Below, piece after piece: positions 8,295-16,540 of a stretch of DNA of 48,338 nucleotides; the first letter of the stretch is position 1; every line of letters starts with the position of its first letter. Where the stretch lies: assembly GCF_008039615.1 (NCBI RefSeq), contig NZ_VDUZ01000065.1, positions 1 to 48,338 on the forward strand. The letters are read 5' to 3'. A model generated the notes under the pieces. It saw nothing but the letters and a program-made list of their open reading frames with translations, ran no database searches and was not told the DNA's origin. Both the position numbers and the translations under genes were made by a program. Source of the stretch: Vineibacter terrae. GTDB lineage: Bacteria; Pseudomonadota; Alphaproteobacteria; Reyranellales; Reyranellaceae.

Positions 8295-10360
8295 TGCCGG
8301 AACGCCTGCGCAAAGCGGCCCCCGCGCTGCCGCGCCTCGAGCACGGCGGCGAGCGCTTCCTGCCGCATGACCGGCAGCCACTGCGCCATGGCGCGATTGA
8401 CCGCCGCCTCATCGCCGCCGTTGACGACGAATGATTGCCGCACCGTGACGCCGCCCATGCCCGGACCGGTGCCGTTCGGATAGATCGTGCCGGACCGATC
8501 CGGCACAAACAGCTCGGGCCCACGCTCGCCGACCATGTAGGGGCTGCCGGATGTGACCGGGCCGCCCGCCGCTCGGGCTGGCACGTTGTAGTAATCCCCG
8601 CTCCGCTGCCCGCTCGATCCGCTGACACCACCCCCCAACGCGTTACCTATAGCGTTGGTGAGCAACCCGAAAAGTGACGTCGATGCCGCGCGCACCTGCA
8701 TCCGAATGAGGTCACCGATGATGCTGTTGGCAAGGTCACGGAAGTTGAGCTTCCCGGTCGTCACGAACTGCGTCAACGCATCCTCCATGCCCTGCATGGT
8801 GCGTTCGAAAAACCGCTGTCCCTGCTCGAAGGCGCTATTCGCCCGGTCCCACTCGCTCTGCGCCAGACGGATGCCGGCAATGAAGCCATCCCAACCCTGG
8901 CTGGCCATACCCTGCATCACGAGCGCGTGGCGCTCCTGCTCCTCGCGCGCCTGCTGTACCGCAATGGTGTACGCCTCCAGCGACAGCCTACCTGTGGCCC
9001 GCGCGGCGTCGAGCTGGTGCAGAGTCTCCGTCAGCTCCAAGGTGCCGTCGCCGAACTGGCGCTCGAACCGGTCGGCATCAACGACAGCGCGCTGGTACTT
9101 CTCCAATTCCAGGCGCGCTTTTTCCGTCATGATCGCCTGCGTCGACAGCTGCACGGCCATAGGCGAATTCGCCGGCATGCCCTTGGTCAGGTCGGCGATG
9201 CGCTTTTCCGTCTGCTCGATCGAATCGAGCTGCCGCTCGAACTCGGGCCAAGCCGTCTTGGTATCGGCCTTCAGCATCGCCAACCGCTCGGCGAAGCGGG
9301 CCGCATCCCGTTCCATCGACCGCATCTGCTCGCCGAACCGATCGGACGTGCCGCGCGGCGTCGGATTGAACGCACCGCCCGGGTCCGGCTTGCCGCCGCC
9401 CAACCCGCTGCCGATCATGCCGCCGACGATGCCGCCGACCTGGCCGGCAGCCTGCTGCCGGTTCTGCTCCTCGATAAGCCGAGCCATCAGCTCGAACGCA
9501 CCGCCCGCACCCGGCACACTGGAGAACGCGCGCAGATAGGCCAGCCGCAGGTCGCCGGCCTTCTCAATCTGCTGATTCATCAGATTGAGGATCCAGGTCA
9601 TGCCCTCGATCATCGGCAGCGTCACGTCGCGCGCGAACGTCGCCTCGAACTTCTTGCGCGCCAGCGCCGCCTGGTCGGACGCCTTGTCCAGCTTGTCGAT
9701 TACGCCCTGCTCGATCAGCGTTCCGGCCGCGCGTGCCTCGGCCGTCAGCTGCCCCACACCCTTGGCGAGCTCGGGCAGCATCGGCAGCAGGCGCGCGCCC
9801 GACTCGCCGAAGAGCTTGTTCATCGCCGCGGTTTTCTCGGCCTCAGTGCCCAGCGCCATCACACGCCGCGCCACCTCGGCCAGGATCGAGTCGCTGCTGC
9901 GCAGCTTGCCGTTGACGTCGAGGATCCGCACGCCCAGTTCGCTGAAAGCCTCGATCGACTTCTTGTCGCCGCCGAGCGCATCACCCATGGTGCGGTTGAG
10001 CTTGATCAGCGACTGCTCGAACTGCTGCGCCTTCACCCCGCTCTGCAAGGCAGCCGTCTGGTACGCCTGCAGCGCCGTGGTCGAGATCCCGAGCTGCTGC
10101 GCCAGCTCGCCCAGGCCGCCCACCGTGTCCATGATCTGGCGATTGAAGGCGACGAACTCGCCGATGCCAAGCGACAGCCCGAACGCCGCGGCGCCGGCCT
10201 GCAGCCGGCCGAGGAAGGTCTGAATGCCGGAAAAGCCCTTCTGCACGCCGGCAAGCGTGCCTTCCATCTGCCGCAGCTTGTTCTGGAACTGGTTGAACAC
10301 ACCGCCGGTCAGATCCTTGGCCGACAGCGTGAAACGGATATCGCTGCCATCGAGCGGCAT
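8291..10360 (-). CDS. Tail tape measure protein
   Basis: A 689-residue protein that sets tail length and sits in the tail lumen. The N-terminal half is helical and Gln/Ala rich (NQFQNKLRQMEGTLAGVQ), with hydrophobic Gly-rich patches around 50-70 and 300-325. The C-terminal part (about 500-600) contains FFERTMQGMEDALTQFVTTGK and NFRDLANSIIGDLIRMQ, the pattern of the lambda-type tape measure C-terminal domain, followed by GERGPELFVP near the end. The length predicts a tail of about 100 nm, using the usual ratio of 0.15 nm per residue. It follows the tail chaperone pair, the canonical order. Confidence 0.88.
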   Translation of the reverse strand: MPLDGSDIRFTLSAKDLTGGVFNQFQNKLRQMEGTLAGVQKGFSGIQTFLGRLQAGAAAFGLSLGIGEFVAFNRQIMDTVGGLGELAQQLGISTTALQAYQTAALQSGVKAQQFEQSLIKLNRTMGDALGGDKKSIEAFSELGVRILDVNGKLRSSDSILAEVARRVMALGTEAEKTAAMNKLFGESGARLLPMLPELAKGVGQLTAEARAAGTLIEQGVIDKLDKASDQAALARKKFEATFARDVTLPMIEGMTWILNLMNQQIEKAGDLRLAYLRAFSSVPGAGGAFELMARLIEEQNRQQAAGQVGGIVGGMIGSGLGGGKPDPGGAFNPTPRGTSDRFGEQMRSMERDAARFAERLAMLKADTKTAWPEFERQLDSIEQTEKRIADLTKGMPANSPMAVQLSTQAIMTEKARLELEKYQRAVVDADRFERQFGDGTLELTETLHQLDAARATGRLSLEAYTIAVQQAREEQERHALVMQGMASQGWDGFIAGIRLAQSEWDRANSAFEQGQRFFERTMQGMEDALTQFVTTGKLNFRDLANSIIGDLIRMQVRAASTSLFGLLTNAIGNALGGGVSGSSGQRSGDYYNVPARAAGGPVTSGSPYMVGERGPELFVPDRSGTIYPNGTGPGMGGVTVRQSFVVNGGDEAAVNRAMAQWLPVMRQEALAAVLEARQRGGRFAQAFRQ

Positions 10361-10363
10361 GTG

Positions 10364-10872
10364 TCACCCTTTCCCGCGCTCTTCCTTGAGCTGGAAGAAC
10401 GCAAGCCATTCCACGAATTCCGGTTCAGGCATCTGCTCGATCTCGCCCACCGTCTTGTGCAGGTGGGCGGCGAGCCCGAAGATCAGGTAGCGGCGTCCGT
10501 CGTCGGCGAGTTTTTTTTCGCGTCGGCGACCTGCTCATCGAGCGGCCGGTCGTCGGAGATCGCGTTGGCGATGTGCTGCACCACGCCGGAATCGGCCTGG
10601 TTGAGGAAGACACGCTTGTCGTCGAGGTCGAACAGCTTGTGGCCGTCGCGGTCGATCGCCTTCATGACGATGATGTGCGCGGCGGCGTCGGCCAGCCCAT
10701 TGGCCTGGCTACGCCGCCGCACCGTCTCACGCTCGATCAGCGTCATTGGCGTCCAGTAGATGGTGCAGCCCCATTCGGGCACCTCGATCGCGCGCACCTC
10801 GTGCGACGCCATATGCGCCTTCGCGCGATCAAGGATCTGCTCGCGCAGCGGCGAGCGCTTGTCGTCGGCCAT
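10364..10872 (-). CDS. Tail assembly chaperone GT fusion made by -1 frameshift
   Basis: Codons 1-121 are shared with the short chaperone. At the run of eight A on the minus strand (10511-10518) a -1 shift on A AAA AAC moves translation into a frame that runs 48 codons to TGA at 10364-10366, two codons before the tape measure ATG. The added part reads LADDGRRYLIFGLAAHL and ends VEWLAFFQLKEERGKG. The WLAFFQL ending closely resembles the T part of phage gpGT proteins. No ATG start or other coding explanation fits this stretch. Lambda makes gpG and gpGT in the same way. Confidence 0.75.
10483..10872 (-). CDS. Tail assembly chaperone, short form (gpG-like)
   Basis: A 129-residue acidic protein between major tail protein and tape measure. 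The middle part shows IYWTPMTLIERETVRRR (about 39-55) and a helical C-terminus, as in phage tail chaperones that coat the tape measure protein before tube assembly. It ends KKNSPTTDAAT when read without frameshift. The slippery A8 run lies nine codons before its stop. The short form should be made in excess over the frameshifted form. Confidence 0.75.
   Translation of the reverse strand: MADDKRSPLREQILDRAKAHMASHEVRAIEVPEWGCTIYWTPMTLIERETVRRRSQANGLADAAAHIIVMKAIDRDGHKLFDLDDKRVFLNQADSGVVQHIANAISDDRPLDEQVADAKKNSPTTDAAT
10511..10518 (-). promoter_or_regulatory. Programmed -1 frameshift slippery site
   Basis: Eight consecutive A residues on the minus strand are followed by C. In the zero frame they read GCG AAA AAA AAC, so the heptamer A AAA AAC fits the X XXY YYZ rule for -1 slippage. 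It sits at codons 119-121 of the tail chaperone gene, the position expected for G/GT frameshifting. Confidence 0.75.
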
Positions 10873-10873
10873 G

Positions 10874-11266
10874 TCAGGTCACCGTGGCCTTGGTCAACGC
10901 GCCGTTGCCCTTGAAGGAGAACGACCGCGACACGCCGCCGTCGACCGGCACCGACATGCCCACGCGCGTGATCGTGGCCGTGCCGGTGTAGTATTTGGCG
11001 CCGGTGGCCGCGCCCATGGGATAGAGGTTCAGCGTCACCGACTCGCCGATCTCCAGGGCTTCCTGGCCGGTGGTGTCGGTCTCATCCCACCAGCACTCCA
11101 TTTCGCCGTCCCATTCGGGCATCCCGACGAGATGGCTTTTCCAGCCGTCGCCCTGGGACGAGTCGTCGACGGTCTCGACGCTCTGGTTGATCGACCAAGT
11201 GCGCGTCTCGGCCACGGTGTTCGTGCCGACCTTGACGACGCCCTCCTTGCCATGATGAGTCGCCAT
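10874..11266 (-). CDS. Major tail tube protein
   Basis: A 130-residue beta-rich protein starting MATHHGKEGVVKVG. The ATG at 11266 has GGGGAG nearby upstream. Motifs are TRTWSINQSVETVDDSS (about 22-38), WKSHLVGMPEWDGEMECWWDE (43-63, an acidic aromatic block) and SRSFSFKGNGAL near the end. Length and pattern match tail tube proteins of siphoviruses with short tube subunits. It lies directly before the tail chaperone genes and after the tail terminator. It polymerises as stacked rings around the tape measure. Confidence 0.75.
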   Translation of the reverse strand: MATHHGKEGVVKVGTNTVAETRTWSINQSVETVDDSSQGDGWKSHLVGMPEWDGEMECWWDETDTTGQEALEIGESVTLNLYPMGAATGAKYYTGTATITRVGMSVPVDGGVSRSFSFKGNGALTKATVT

Positions 11267-11291
11267 TGGGACTCCCCTCTGCTGCGGATGA

Positions 11292-11747
11292 TCAAGCGAT
11301 GCCGACCGTGGGGTCGGCCTCGGTGGTGCGGTACTCGACCGCATAGACGAGCTGAACGGCGCCGACGGGCTTCTCGCCCTCGCGCGCCCGCAGCTCGCAC
11401 ACGGTGTTCTCGTAGATGCATTCCTTCGCCGTGCCCGCCAGGTTGGGCGATGCGGCGAGCGCGGCCTCGACCTCGGCCGCGATCGTGTCGAGGCGATCGT
11501 CGAGCGTGGCTTCCGACGCCGCGACGATCCCCTCGACGATCAGCTCGAGGCTGCGGTCGAACTTGCGCGGCGGCCGGCTGACCTCGCCGCGCTGCTCGCG
11601 CCGCGTGAAGATCAGCAGGCACGGCAGGCGGCTGGCATCGACCGGCCAGACGCGCGACTGATAGACCCGCTCGCGCGTGCTGGGCAGGTCGGCCAGGATG
11701 GCCGCCGCGGCCTCGCGCAGCGCCTGGCGGTGGTGCTTCACGGCCAT
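11292..11747 (-). CDS. Tail terminator protein (gpU-like)
   Basis: A 151-residue protein starting MAVKHHRQALREAAAAIL; the ATG at 11747 overlaps the previous stop. It contains VYQSRVWPVDASRLPCLLIF (about 28-47), LELIVEGIVAASE and a C-terminal VQLVYAVEYRTTEADP. This alternating helix and strand arrangement fits the gpU-like minor tail proteins that cap the tail tube. The place between connector and tube protein agrees. A direct sequence family match was not tested. Confidence 0.6.
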   Translation of the reverse strand: MAVKHHRQALREAAAAILADLPSTRERVYQSRVWPVDASRLPCLLIFTRREQRGEVSRPPRKFDRSLELIVEGIVAASEATLDDRLDTIAAEVEAALAASPNLAGTAKECIYENTVCELRAREGEKPVGAVQLVYAVEYRTTEADPTVGIA

Positions 11748-12082
11748 CAGGCGGCCTCGAGGTCGAGCACAACCCAGCCCTGGCCGTCGGGCCGCAGCTC
11801 GCGCACCCGATAGCAGGCGCCCTTGATGTCGATGCTGTCGCCCTGGGCGGCATCGGGCGGCAGGTCGGCGCGACGGCAGGAAAACCGTGGCTCGCGCGAG
11901 GTCAGCGGCACCTCGCCGACGCCATCGATACGCAGCCACGGATTATCGAATATGCCGTCCACGTACACCGGCGCCTGGCGCTGCGGCCGGTAGAGCGCGC
12001 GAGCATCATCGCCGGTGCCGTCGCTGCCGACGCCGAACGCATCAACGCAAGCGTCGTGCAGCGCGCCGAAATCGACGCTCAC
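11747..12082 (-). CDS. Head-tail joining protein
   Basis: A 111-residue protein starting MSVDFGALHDACVDAFG. The opening helix followed by beta-rich segments (PVYVDGIFDN, GDSIDIKGACYRVRELRPDG, WVVLDLEAA) resembles head-tail attachment proteins of the lambda FII type. It lies between capsid-side genes and the tail terminator. Its stop shares a base with the terminator ATG, so the two are coupled. The role is inferred from fold pattern and gene order. Confidence 0.6.
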   Translation of the reverse strand: MSVDFGALHDACVDAFGVGSDGTGDDARALYRPQRQAPVYVDGIFDNPWLRIDGVGEVPLTSREPRFSCRRADLPPDAAQGDSIDIKGACYRVRELRPDGQGWVVLDLEAA

Positions 12083-12270
12083 GCGTCCTCGCCGCCCTGC
12101 GGGTCAGGCTGCGGCGCGCCGCCGCCGGTCGCGGCCTCGACTTCCGCATCGGTCGCCGGCCGCACGGTCCCGGCCAGGTTGTCGGCCGTCGCCTTGTCGA
12201 TGTCGACCACCGACCCGACCGCGATCGCCTTACCATGGAGCGTCCACGGCTTCAGCACCGTCACGAACAT
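12079..12270 (-). CDS. Small capsid-region protein of unknown function
   Basis: A 62-residue protein. The ATG at 12270 (MFVTVLKPWTLHG) is chosen because GGGAG precedes it at suitable distance. It has a short beta core (residues 1-25), a helix DKATADNLAG and an acidic Gly/Pro-rich tail. It lies between the decoration-type protein and the joining protein, and its stop overlaps the joining-protein start. Such short proteins are common between capsid and connector genes. No function is recognised. Confidence 0.45.
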   Translation of the reverse strand: MFVTVLKPWTLHGKAIAVGSVVDIDKATADNLAGTVRPATDAEVEAATGGGAPQPDPQGGEDA

Positions 12271-12294
12271 CAACGTTCTCCCGATCACCGGTGA

Positions 12295-12316
12295 GCGCCG
12301 CCCGCGCGGGCGGCGC
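12295..12316. repeat. 22-bp perfect GC-only palindrome
   Basis: The sequence from 12295 to 12316 is a perfect palindrome consisting only of G and C, centred on CGCG. It lies in the 64-base gap between the DUF2190-like gene and the next small gene. In the transcript it forms a very stable hairpin without a U run. It may protect or attenuate the late mRNA. Its function is not known. Confidence 0.5.
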
Positions 12317-12334
12317 CGAGGATGGACGACGCGC

Positions 12335-12679
12335 CTACGCCGGCACGACGCCGTTCAGCCGGATGCGGCCGAGCGTGTCGCCGGCGCCCCCGCCCTTCGC
12401 GGCCAGCGCCACCCCGATCAGCAGGTTGCTGGTCGCCGTCTTGGTGCCGCGCTTGTTGGTGTTGTCCCAATAGATTTTATCGCCCACCGACCAGGCGACG
12501 GACGGCTCGGCCTTCAGGTCAAACACGCCCAAGGTATGGATATTGACCTTGGCGCCGTTGGCCGCGTCGGTGGTGGCGACGCCGAACAGGCCGGCGCCCA
12601 CCTGGCACCCGTCGCCCGAGGCCAGCAAGTAGGGCGCGATCACCTCGACGACGACGCCGAGCTGCACATAGTTCCGCAT
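12335..12679 (-). CDS. DUF2190-like capsid decoration protein
   Basis: A 114-residue beta-rich protein starting MRNYVQLGVVVEV. The pattern matches the DUF2190 family: a hydrophobic strand start, ASGDGCQVGAGLFGVA, a WSVGDKIYWDNTNK block (about 63-76) and a C-terminal GRIRLNGVVPA. Family members lie next to major capsid genes and are thought to decorate or stabilise the capsid. AAGGAG precedes the ATG at good distance. The gene follows the protease-capsid fusion. Confidence 0.75.
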   Translation of the reverse strand: MRNYVQLGVVVEVIAPYLLASGDGCQVGAGLFGVATTDAANGAKVNIHTLGVFDLKAEPSVAWSVGDKIYWDNTNKRGTKTATSNLLIGVALAAKGGGAGDTLGRIRLNGVVPA

Positions 12680-12708
12680 GGAAGTCTCCTTCAGACGAGA
12701 GTCATCAA

Positions 12709-12730
12709 CTCGCCGCCGTCAGGCGGCGAG
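12709..12730 (-). terminator. Hairpin after the major capsid gene, attenuator-like
   Basis: A nine-base-pair stem (CTCGCCGCC with GGCGGCGAG) and a four-base loop lie in the 86-base gap after the capsid gene stop. No U run follows on the minus strand (TTGATGAC). It is therefore more likely an mRNA-stability or processing element that keeps capsid mRNA abundant than a full terminator. Confidence 0.4.
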
Positions 12731-12765
12731 TGCGAGTGCGCGCGGGTCAGCGCGCCGGTTGACGG

Positions 12766-14814
12766 CTAGGCGGCGCCGGGATTCTTGTAGGCGCCGCGGT
12801 AGTCGACGGCGCCGACCGTGAAGTCGAGCGCGACTTTGAGCTCGATGCCGTCGGTGGTGAAGCCCTCGCGCGTGGCCATGCGCGGGCCCTCGCTGCCCTC
12901 GAGGTAGCCGTAGACGAACGTCTCGGCCTGGCCGGGATCGGCGAATAGATACCAGCCGTTGCCGGTCAGGTTGGCCTCGCCCACCGGCGTGAGCCGGCCG
13001 GCAAAGGGGTTGATCTGCGACGGCTGGTTGGGCAGCAGGTTCACGGCGCAGAACTGCTCAGCCTTGGTGTACTTCGCCGGCGATGTGACCAGGTACTGCG
13101 GGCTGACGTTGATGCGCAGGCCGTCGAGGCTCTGCTGTTCCATCATCGCCTGGCGGCCGGCGCTGATGGTGTCGATGTCGATATCGGCGCCGGCCCCGGC
13201 CAGGGTGCCCCAGCCCGCGCTGAACACAGCGTTGGTGGCCTGCGCGCCGTCGACCGGCTCGGTGATGTTGGGGTTGGCCACCACCATCGCCCACGCCGTG
13301 GCGTTCTCGAAGTCGGCCACGCGGCGGCCGGCCTTCATCGGCAGGTCAGCGAACGCGCCCAGGTCATCATTGATGATGATGCGGCGGTTGATGCCGATAA
13401 TGCGGCCGTACTCGGCCAGCGTGATCTGCTGGCGCGATTCGCTGATCGACCCGTACTTGAATTCCCCGGTCTCGCCCTTCTCGAGCAGGTTCGGGAAATC
13501 GCCGTCGCGCAGGAACGAATGCGGCTTGAAGTCGGTAAACCGCTTGCGCGCGAAGATCAGCCGATACGTCGGGTTGCGCAGGGCATAGCCCGTCAGCATG
13601 ACCTTGTTCGCCGAGTCGGCCAGCAGCAGCGGGAAATCCGACATCGACAGCGCGCGCATCGACACAAGGTGCTCGTACAGCTGCGACGACGGCAGGTCGC
13701 GCTCGACACGCTGCCCGTGCGCTCGCGCCAGCTCGGCCATCGCGCCGAGCAGGCCGAGCCGGGCGAACGACCGCGAGGCCTCGGGCAGCTCGATCCGGCC
13801 GCCGTTGGCCGGCAGGTGCGCCGTGGCACGCGCGGCGAGCGCGTCGACCAGGCGGCCCCGCATGTTGGTCGGGTCGGTATGATCCTGCACCAGCTCGATG
13901 CGATGGCCGCCGTGCTGCGTTCCGCGCCGGGCGAGCTCGTCGACGATGCGGTTACCCACATGCTCGACGGTCACGTCGCTGCGCACCAGCTGGTCAGCGA
14001 CCGCCTCGGGCAGCCCGACGGCGCGCACGCGCTCGCGGATGGTGGAGTCGCGCTCGCGCGCCGCTGCCAGCGCACGCTGCACCTCGGCGGCGACATCGAC
14101 CGGCTGCGCCGCAGGCGCGGGCGCCGGCGTGGGCTGGGCACGGGTGGCGTCGGCCGCGGCGGGCGCGTCCTGGGCAGTGGTTGCGGGCTGGGCACCAGCG
14201 CCGCCCGGCGCGTTCTCATGCGGATCCATACGAGTCTCCGGGTTGCGGGCGGGTTCGCCCTGGGTCACGAACATGCAGGGGAATCGGCTGTTGTCGCCGG
14301 CGCGAGTCCCTGCCCCCGCGTCGGCGCCGATCGGCACAAAGCTGATTTCGGTGGGTTCCCAATCGGTGGCGCGCCACAGCTCGCGCTGCCCGTCCACCTT
14401 GGTGATGTCATAGCGGTGGACGATGTAGCCCACCGAAATATTGCGGATGATGCCGGCCTGGATATCAGCGATCAGCGGCGCGACTTCCTCGCGCTCCGAG
14501 AAGCGCAGCGTGGCGCGGCCTTCCTTGCCGTCGATCGAGGCCTTCTGCACGACGCCGATGATGTCGCGCAGTTCGAACCGGCCGTGGGTATCGAGCACCG
14601 GCGCGCCGTTGTTCAGCCGGTCGAGGCGCACATGGCCGCGCTCGAGCGACAGCTCTTCGTCGTACCGCTTGCCGGACCACCAATCCATGCGCGGCACCCG
14701 CGCGCCGGTGGTCCACACCACGTCGATCGTGCGCCCCTGGGCATTGTAGGTGCCGGGCACAAAGCTGCCCTGCCGCGACTGCATCTGCATGTCGCGGGTC
14801 GCCTGGCCTTCCAT
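12766..14814 (-). CDS. Prohead protease fused to major capsid protein
   Basis: A single 682-residue frame holds two proteins that most phages encode separately. Residues 1-190 are a U35-type prohead protease: GAPVLDTHGR (70-79, His77) and RNISVGY (124-130, Ser127) give the catalytic pair, with EPTEISFVPIGAD following. An Ala/Pro-rich linker (about 198-245) and a helical scaffold-like segment (245-300) lead to an HK97-fold capsid domain (about 330-682, with INRRIIINDDLGAF and a WAMVVANPN block). The start has AAGGAG upstream. Self-cleavage should release mature capsid protein. Such fusions are known in some phages. Confidence 0.85.
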   Translation of the reverse strand: MEGQATRDMQMQSRQGSFVPGTYNAQGRTIDVVWTTGARVPRMDWWSGKRYDEELSLERGHVRLDRLNNGAPVLDTHGRFELRDIIGVVQKASIDGKEGRATLRFSEREEVAPLIADIQAGIIRNISVGYIVHRYDITKVDGQRELWRATDWEPTEISFVPIGADAGAGTRAGDNSRFPCMFVTQGEPARNPETRMDPHENAPGGAGAQPATTAQDAPAAADATRAQPTPAPAPAAQPVDVAAEVQRALAAARERDSTIRERVRAVGLPEAVADQLVRSDVTVEHVGNRIVDELARRGTQHGGHRIELVQDHTDPTNMRGRLVDALAARATAHLPANGGRIELPEASRSFARLGLLGAMAELARAHGQRVERDLPSSQLYEHLVSMRALSMSDFPLLLADSANKVMLTGYALRNPTYRLIFARKRFTDFKPHSFLRDGDFPNLLEKGETGEFKYGSISESRQQITLAEYGRIIGINRRIIINDDLGAFADLPMKAGRRVADFENATAWAMVVANPNITEPVDGAQATNAVFSAGWGTLAGAGADIDIDTISAGRQAMMEQQSLDGLRINVSPQYLVTSPAKYTKAEQFCAVNLLPNQPSQINPFAGRLTPVGEANLTGNGWYLFADPGQAETFVYGYLEGSEGPRMATREGFTTDGIELKVALDFTVGAVDYRGAYKNPGAA

Positions 14815-14818
14815 CGGC

Positions 14819-16342
14819 CTACTCCTTCGCTGTCGCGGGTTCGGTGCCGGCGTCCTGCGGCGCGGCCGTGGTGGCCGGCCGGGTGCGCCGCGGGTCGCTG
14901 TCGAGCACGATGCCGAGCTTGTCCAAGAGCGTGTTCGTCTCGCTCATTTCCTCGAACAGCTCGTCGGCATCCTCGCCCGTTTCGGCGATGGCCATGCGCA
15001 AGGTTTTCAGGCCGCTGCGGATGGCGTCGCGCTCGGCGGCGATCTCCTTCTGCGGGTCGACCAAGCGGCGCTTCGGCGGCGCCCAGATGGCCAGCATGCC
15101 CGCCTGCCGGCGCTCACCCATAGCGGTGAGCAGGTTGTCGACGCGGCGCCACACCGGCCGGCATCCCTGCGGGATCATCATCAGCCATTGGTCCTCGTCG
15201 AGCAGATCCCAGAAGTCGAGCTTGCCCGATCGCAGCGAGCTGTAATTGACCTGGGACAGGTCGCCGGTCAGCCCCTCATAGGTCATGCCGCAGCCGGCTG
15301 CGACGGCATGCAGCTCCATGCGCATGTAGTCGATATAGCCGTCGGCCGACGGCGGCGTGCCGAACGTCACCTCCTCGCCCTGGTTCAGGTACTGGATCAG
15401 CCCGGGCGAAAGCTTCTCGATCCGCCGGCCCTTGGGGTCCGTGGTCGGCGTGCTCAGCGGCGATGCGACCTGGGGCGGGCGCTTCACGAACGCGGCGAAG
15501 CACGCGGCCAGCTTCTTCCGCACCCGCTCGGCATCGCTGAAGTCGTCGAGGTCGTGCAGGCGCATCGCCACCGGGGCGAACATGCCGACCCCGCGCGCCT
15601 GGTGGGGGCGCAGGGACTTGAAGATATGCAGCACCTCGCTCGCCGGCACAAAGCGCGACTGAAAGCGCCCGCGCACCGAGATCGGCACCGTCTCGCCCGG
15701 GTGCTCATCGAACAGCCAGTACCCCGTGCGCCGGCCGGCCCGATCGTACTGCACGCCCTGGATGATGGCGCCGCCATCCTCGAGGCGCTGCGTCTTGGAA
15801 GAGTCGAGCCAATCCGGCTCCAGCACCTGCAGCTGCAAGGGCACGCGCAGGTTCCACGACGACGGCCGCGGCAGGAAGCGGATCAATGCCTCCCCAGCCT
15901 CGAACACAGTCCGCGCCGCCAGGTTCTGCTGGCCGTAGAAGTCGAGGCGCCCTTCCGGGTCGCTGTTCTCGACGAACCATGACCATTCGTCGGCGTAGCG
16001 CTGACGCGTCGCCTTGTCGTCGGTCGCCGCCCGCGGCACGATGCCGGTGCCGACCGTCGCGGCCGTGCGCTTCGCGACCGCCACCGCCGCCCACGGATTG
16101 TCGCGCACCATGGCGCGGAACCGGTTGCGCATCGTCTGCGCGCCGGCGCCGATCTCGGCATTCGCGGACCCGCCCGTCGCGGTCCAGCCGGCCGTGCGCC
16201 GGCCGACCTTCGCAGCCTGATAGCCGCGCGTCGCCGCGATGGCGCTGCGCCAGTACATGCGCTCGGCGCCGGCCCGCGGCGACAGCCAGCCGATGGCGCG
16301 ATCGAGCAGCGTCGGCGTCACCTCGGCGTCAGTCACGGCCAA
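14819..16342 (-). CDS. Portal protein, lambda family
   Basis: A 507-residue portal that forms the ring at the unique capsid vertex and passes DNA. The N-terminus reads RAIGWLSPRAGAERMYWR; RNRFRAMVRDNPWAAVAVAKRTAATVGTGIVP (about 71-102) is a hallmark of lambda-B-like portals, and VLEPDWLD (about 173-180) and SLRSGKLDFWDLLDE (370-384) are further family blocks. The C-terminal 40 residues are acidic and low complexity. The start overlaps the gpW-like gene by 14 bases. Order terminase, gpW, portal, capsid matches lambda. Confidence 0.9.
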   Translation of the reverse strand: MAVTDAEVTPTLLDRAIGWLSPRAGAERMYWRSAIAATRGYQAAKVGRRTAGWTATGGSANAEIGAGAQTMRNRFRAMVRDNPWAAVAVAKRTAATVGTGIVPRAATDDKATRQRYADEWSWFVENSDPEGRLDFYGQQNLAARTVFEAGEALIRFLPRPSSWNLRVPLQLQVLEPDWLDSSKTQRLEDGGAIIQGVQYDRAGRRTGYWLFDEHPGETVPISVRGRFQSRFVPASEVLHIFKSLRPHQARGVGMFAPVAMRLHDLDDFSDAERVRKKLAACFAAFVKRPPQVASPLSTPTTDPKGRRIEKLSPGLIQYLNQGEEVTFGTPPSADGYIDYMRMELHAVAAGCGMTYEGLTGDLSQVNYSSLRSGKLDFWDLLDEDQWLMMIPQGCRPVWRRVDNLLTAMGERRQAGMLAIWAPPKRRLVDPQKEIAAERDAIRSGLKTLRMAIAETGEDADELFEEMSETNTLLDKLGIVLDSDPRRTRPATTAAPQDAGTEPATAKE

Positions 16343-16532
16343 ACTCCGCGTAGCTCTGCGATGGCGCGATGCCGCCGTTCTGCGCGGCGGCCTGCTGCTG
16401 TCGGGCGTAGGCGATCAGCTTCATGGCCTCGTCGGCCGTGCGGAAGGTCACCCGCTTGCCTTCGTGCTCGATCGACTGTTCACCGCGCAGCATCGCGCGC
16501 TCGATCTTCTGGATGTACTGCGTCCAGTCCAT
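16329..16532 (-). CDS. gpW-like head-tail connector protein
   Basis: A 67-residue protein starting MDWTQYIQKIERAML. The ATG at 16532 is chosen because TTGAGGG precedes it by five bases; an upstream TTG is possible. The helix-strand-helix pattern with GEQSIEHEGKRVTFRTADEAMKLIAY matches gpW, the small protein that seals DNA in the head and provides the tail docking site. It is 68 residues in lambda. The position between terminase and portal is exactly that of lambda W. Confidence 0.8.
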   Translation of the reverse strand: MDWTQYIQKIERAMLRGEQSIEHEGKRVTFRTADEAMKLIAYARQQQAAAQNGGIAPSQSYAEFGRD

Positions 16533-16540
16533 CGCATCCC

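Noticed and set aside
8927-10759. 610-codon plus-strand frame opposite the tape measure gene
   Set aside because: Its product is Leu/Gln/Arg biased with no recognisable domain, and it spans several real minus-strand genes and their junctions.
13519-15123. Plus-strand frame opposite the capsid and portal genes
   Set aside because: Crosses the capsid-portal gene border and mirrors their codons; no start signal.
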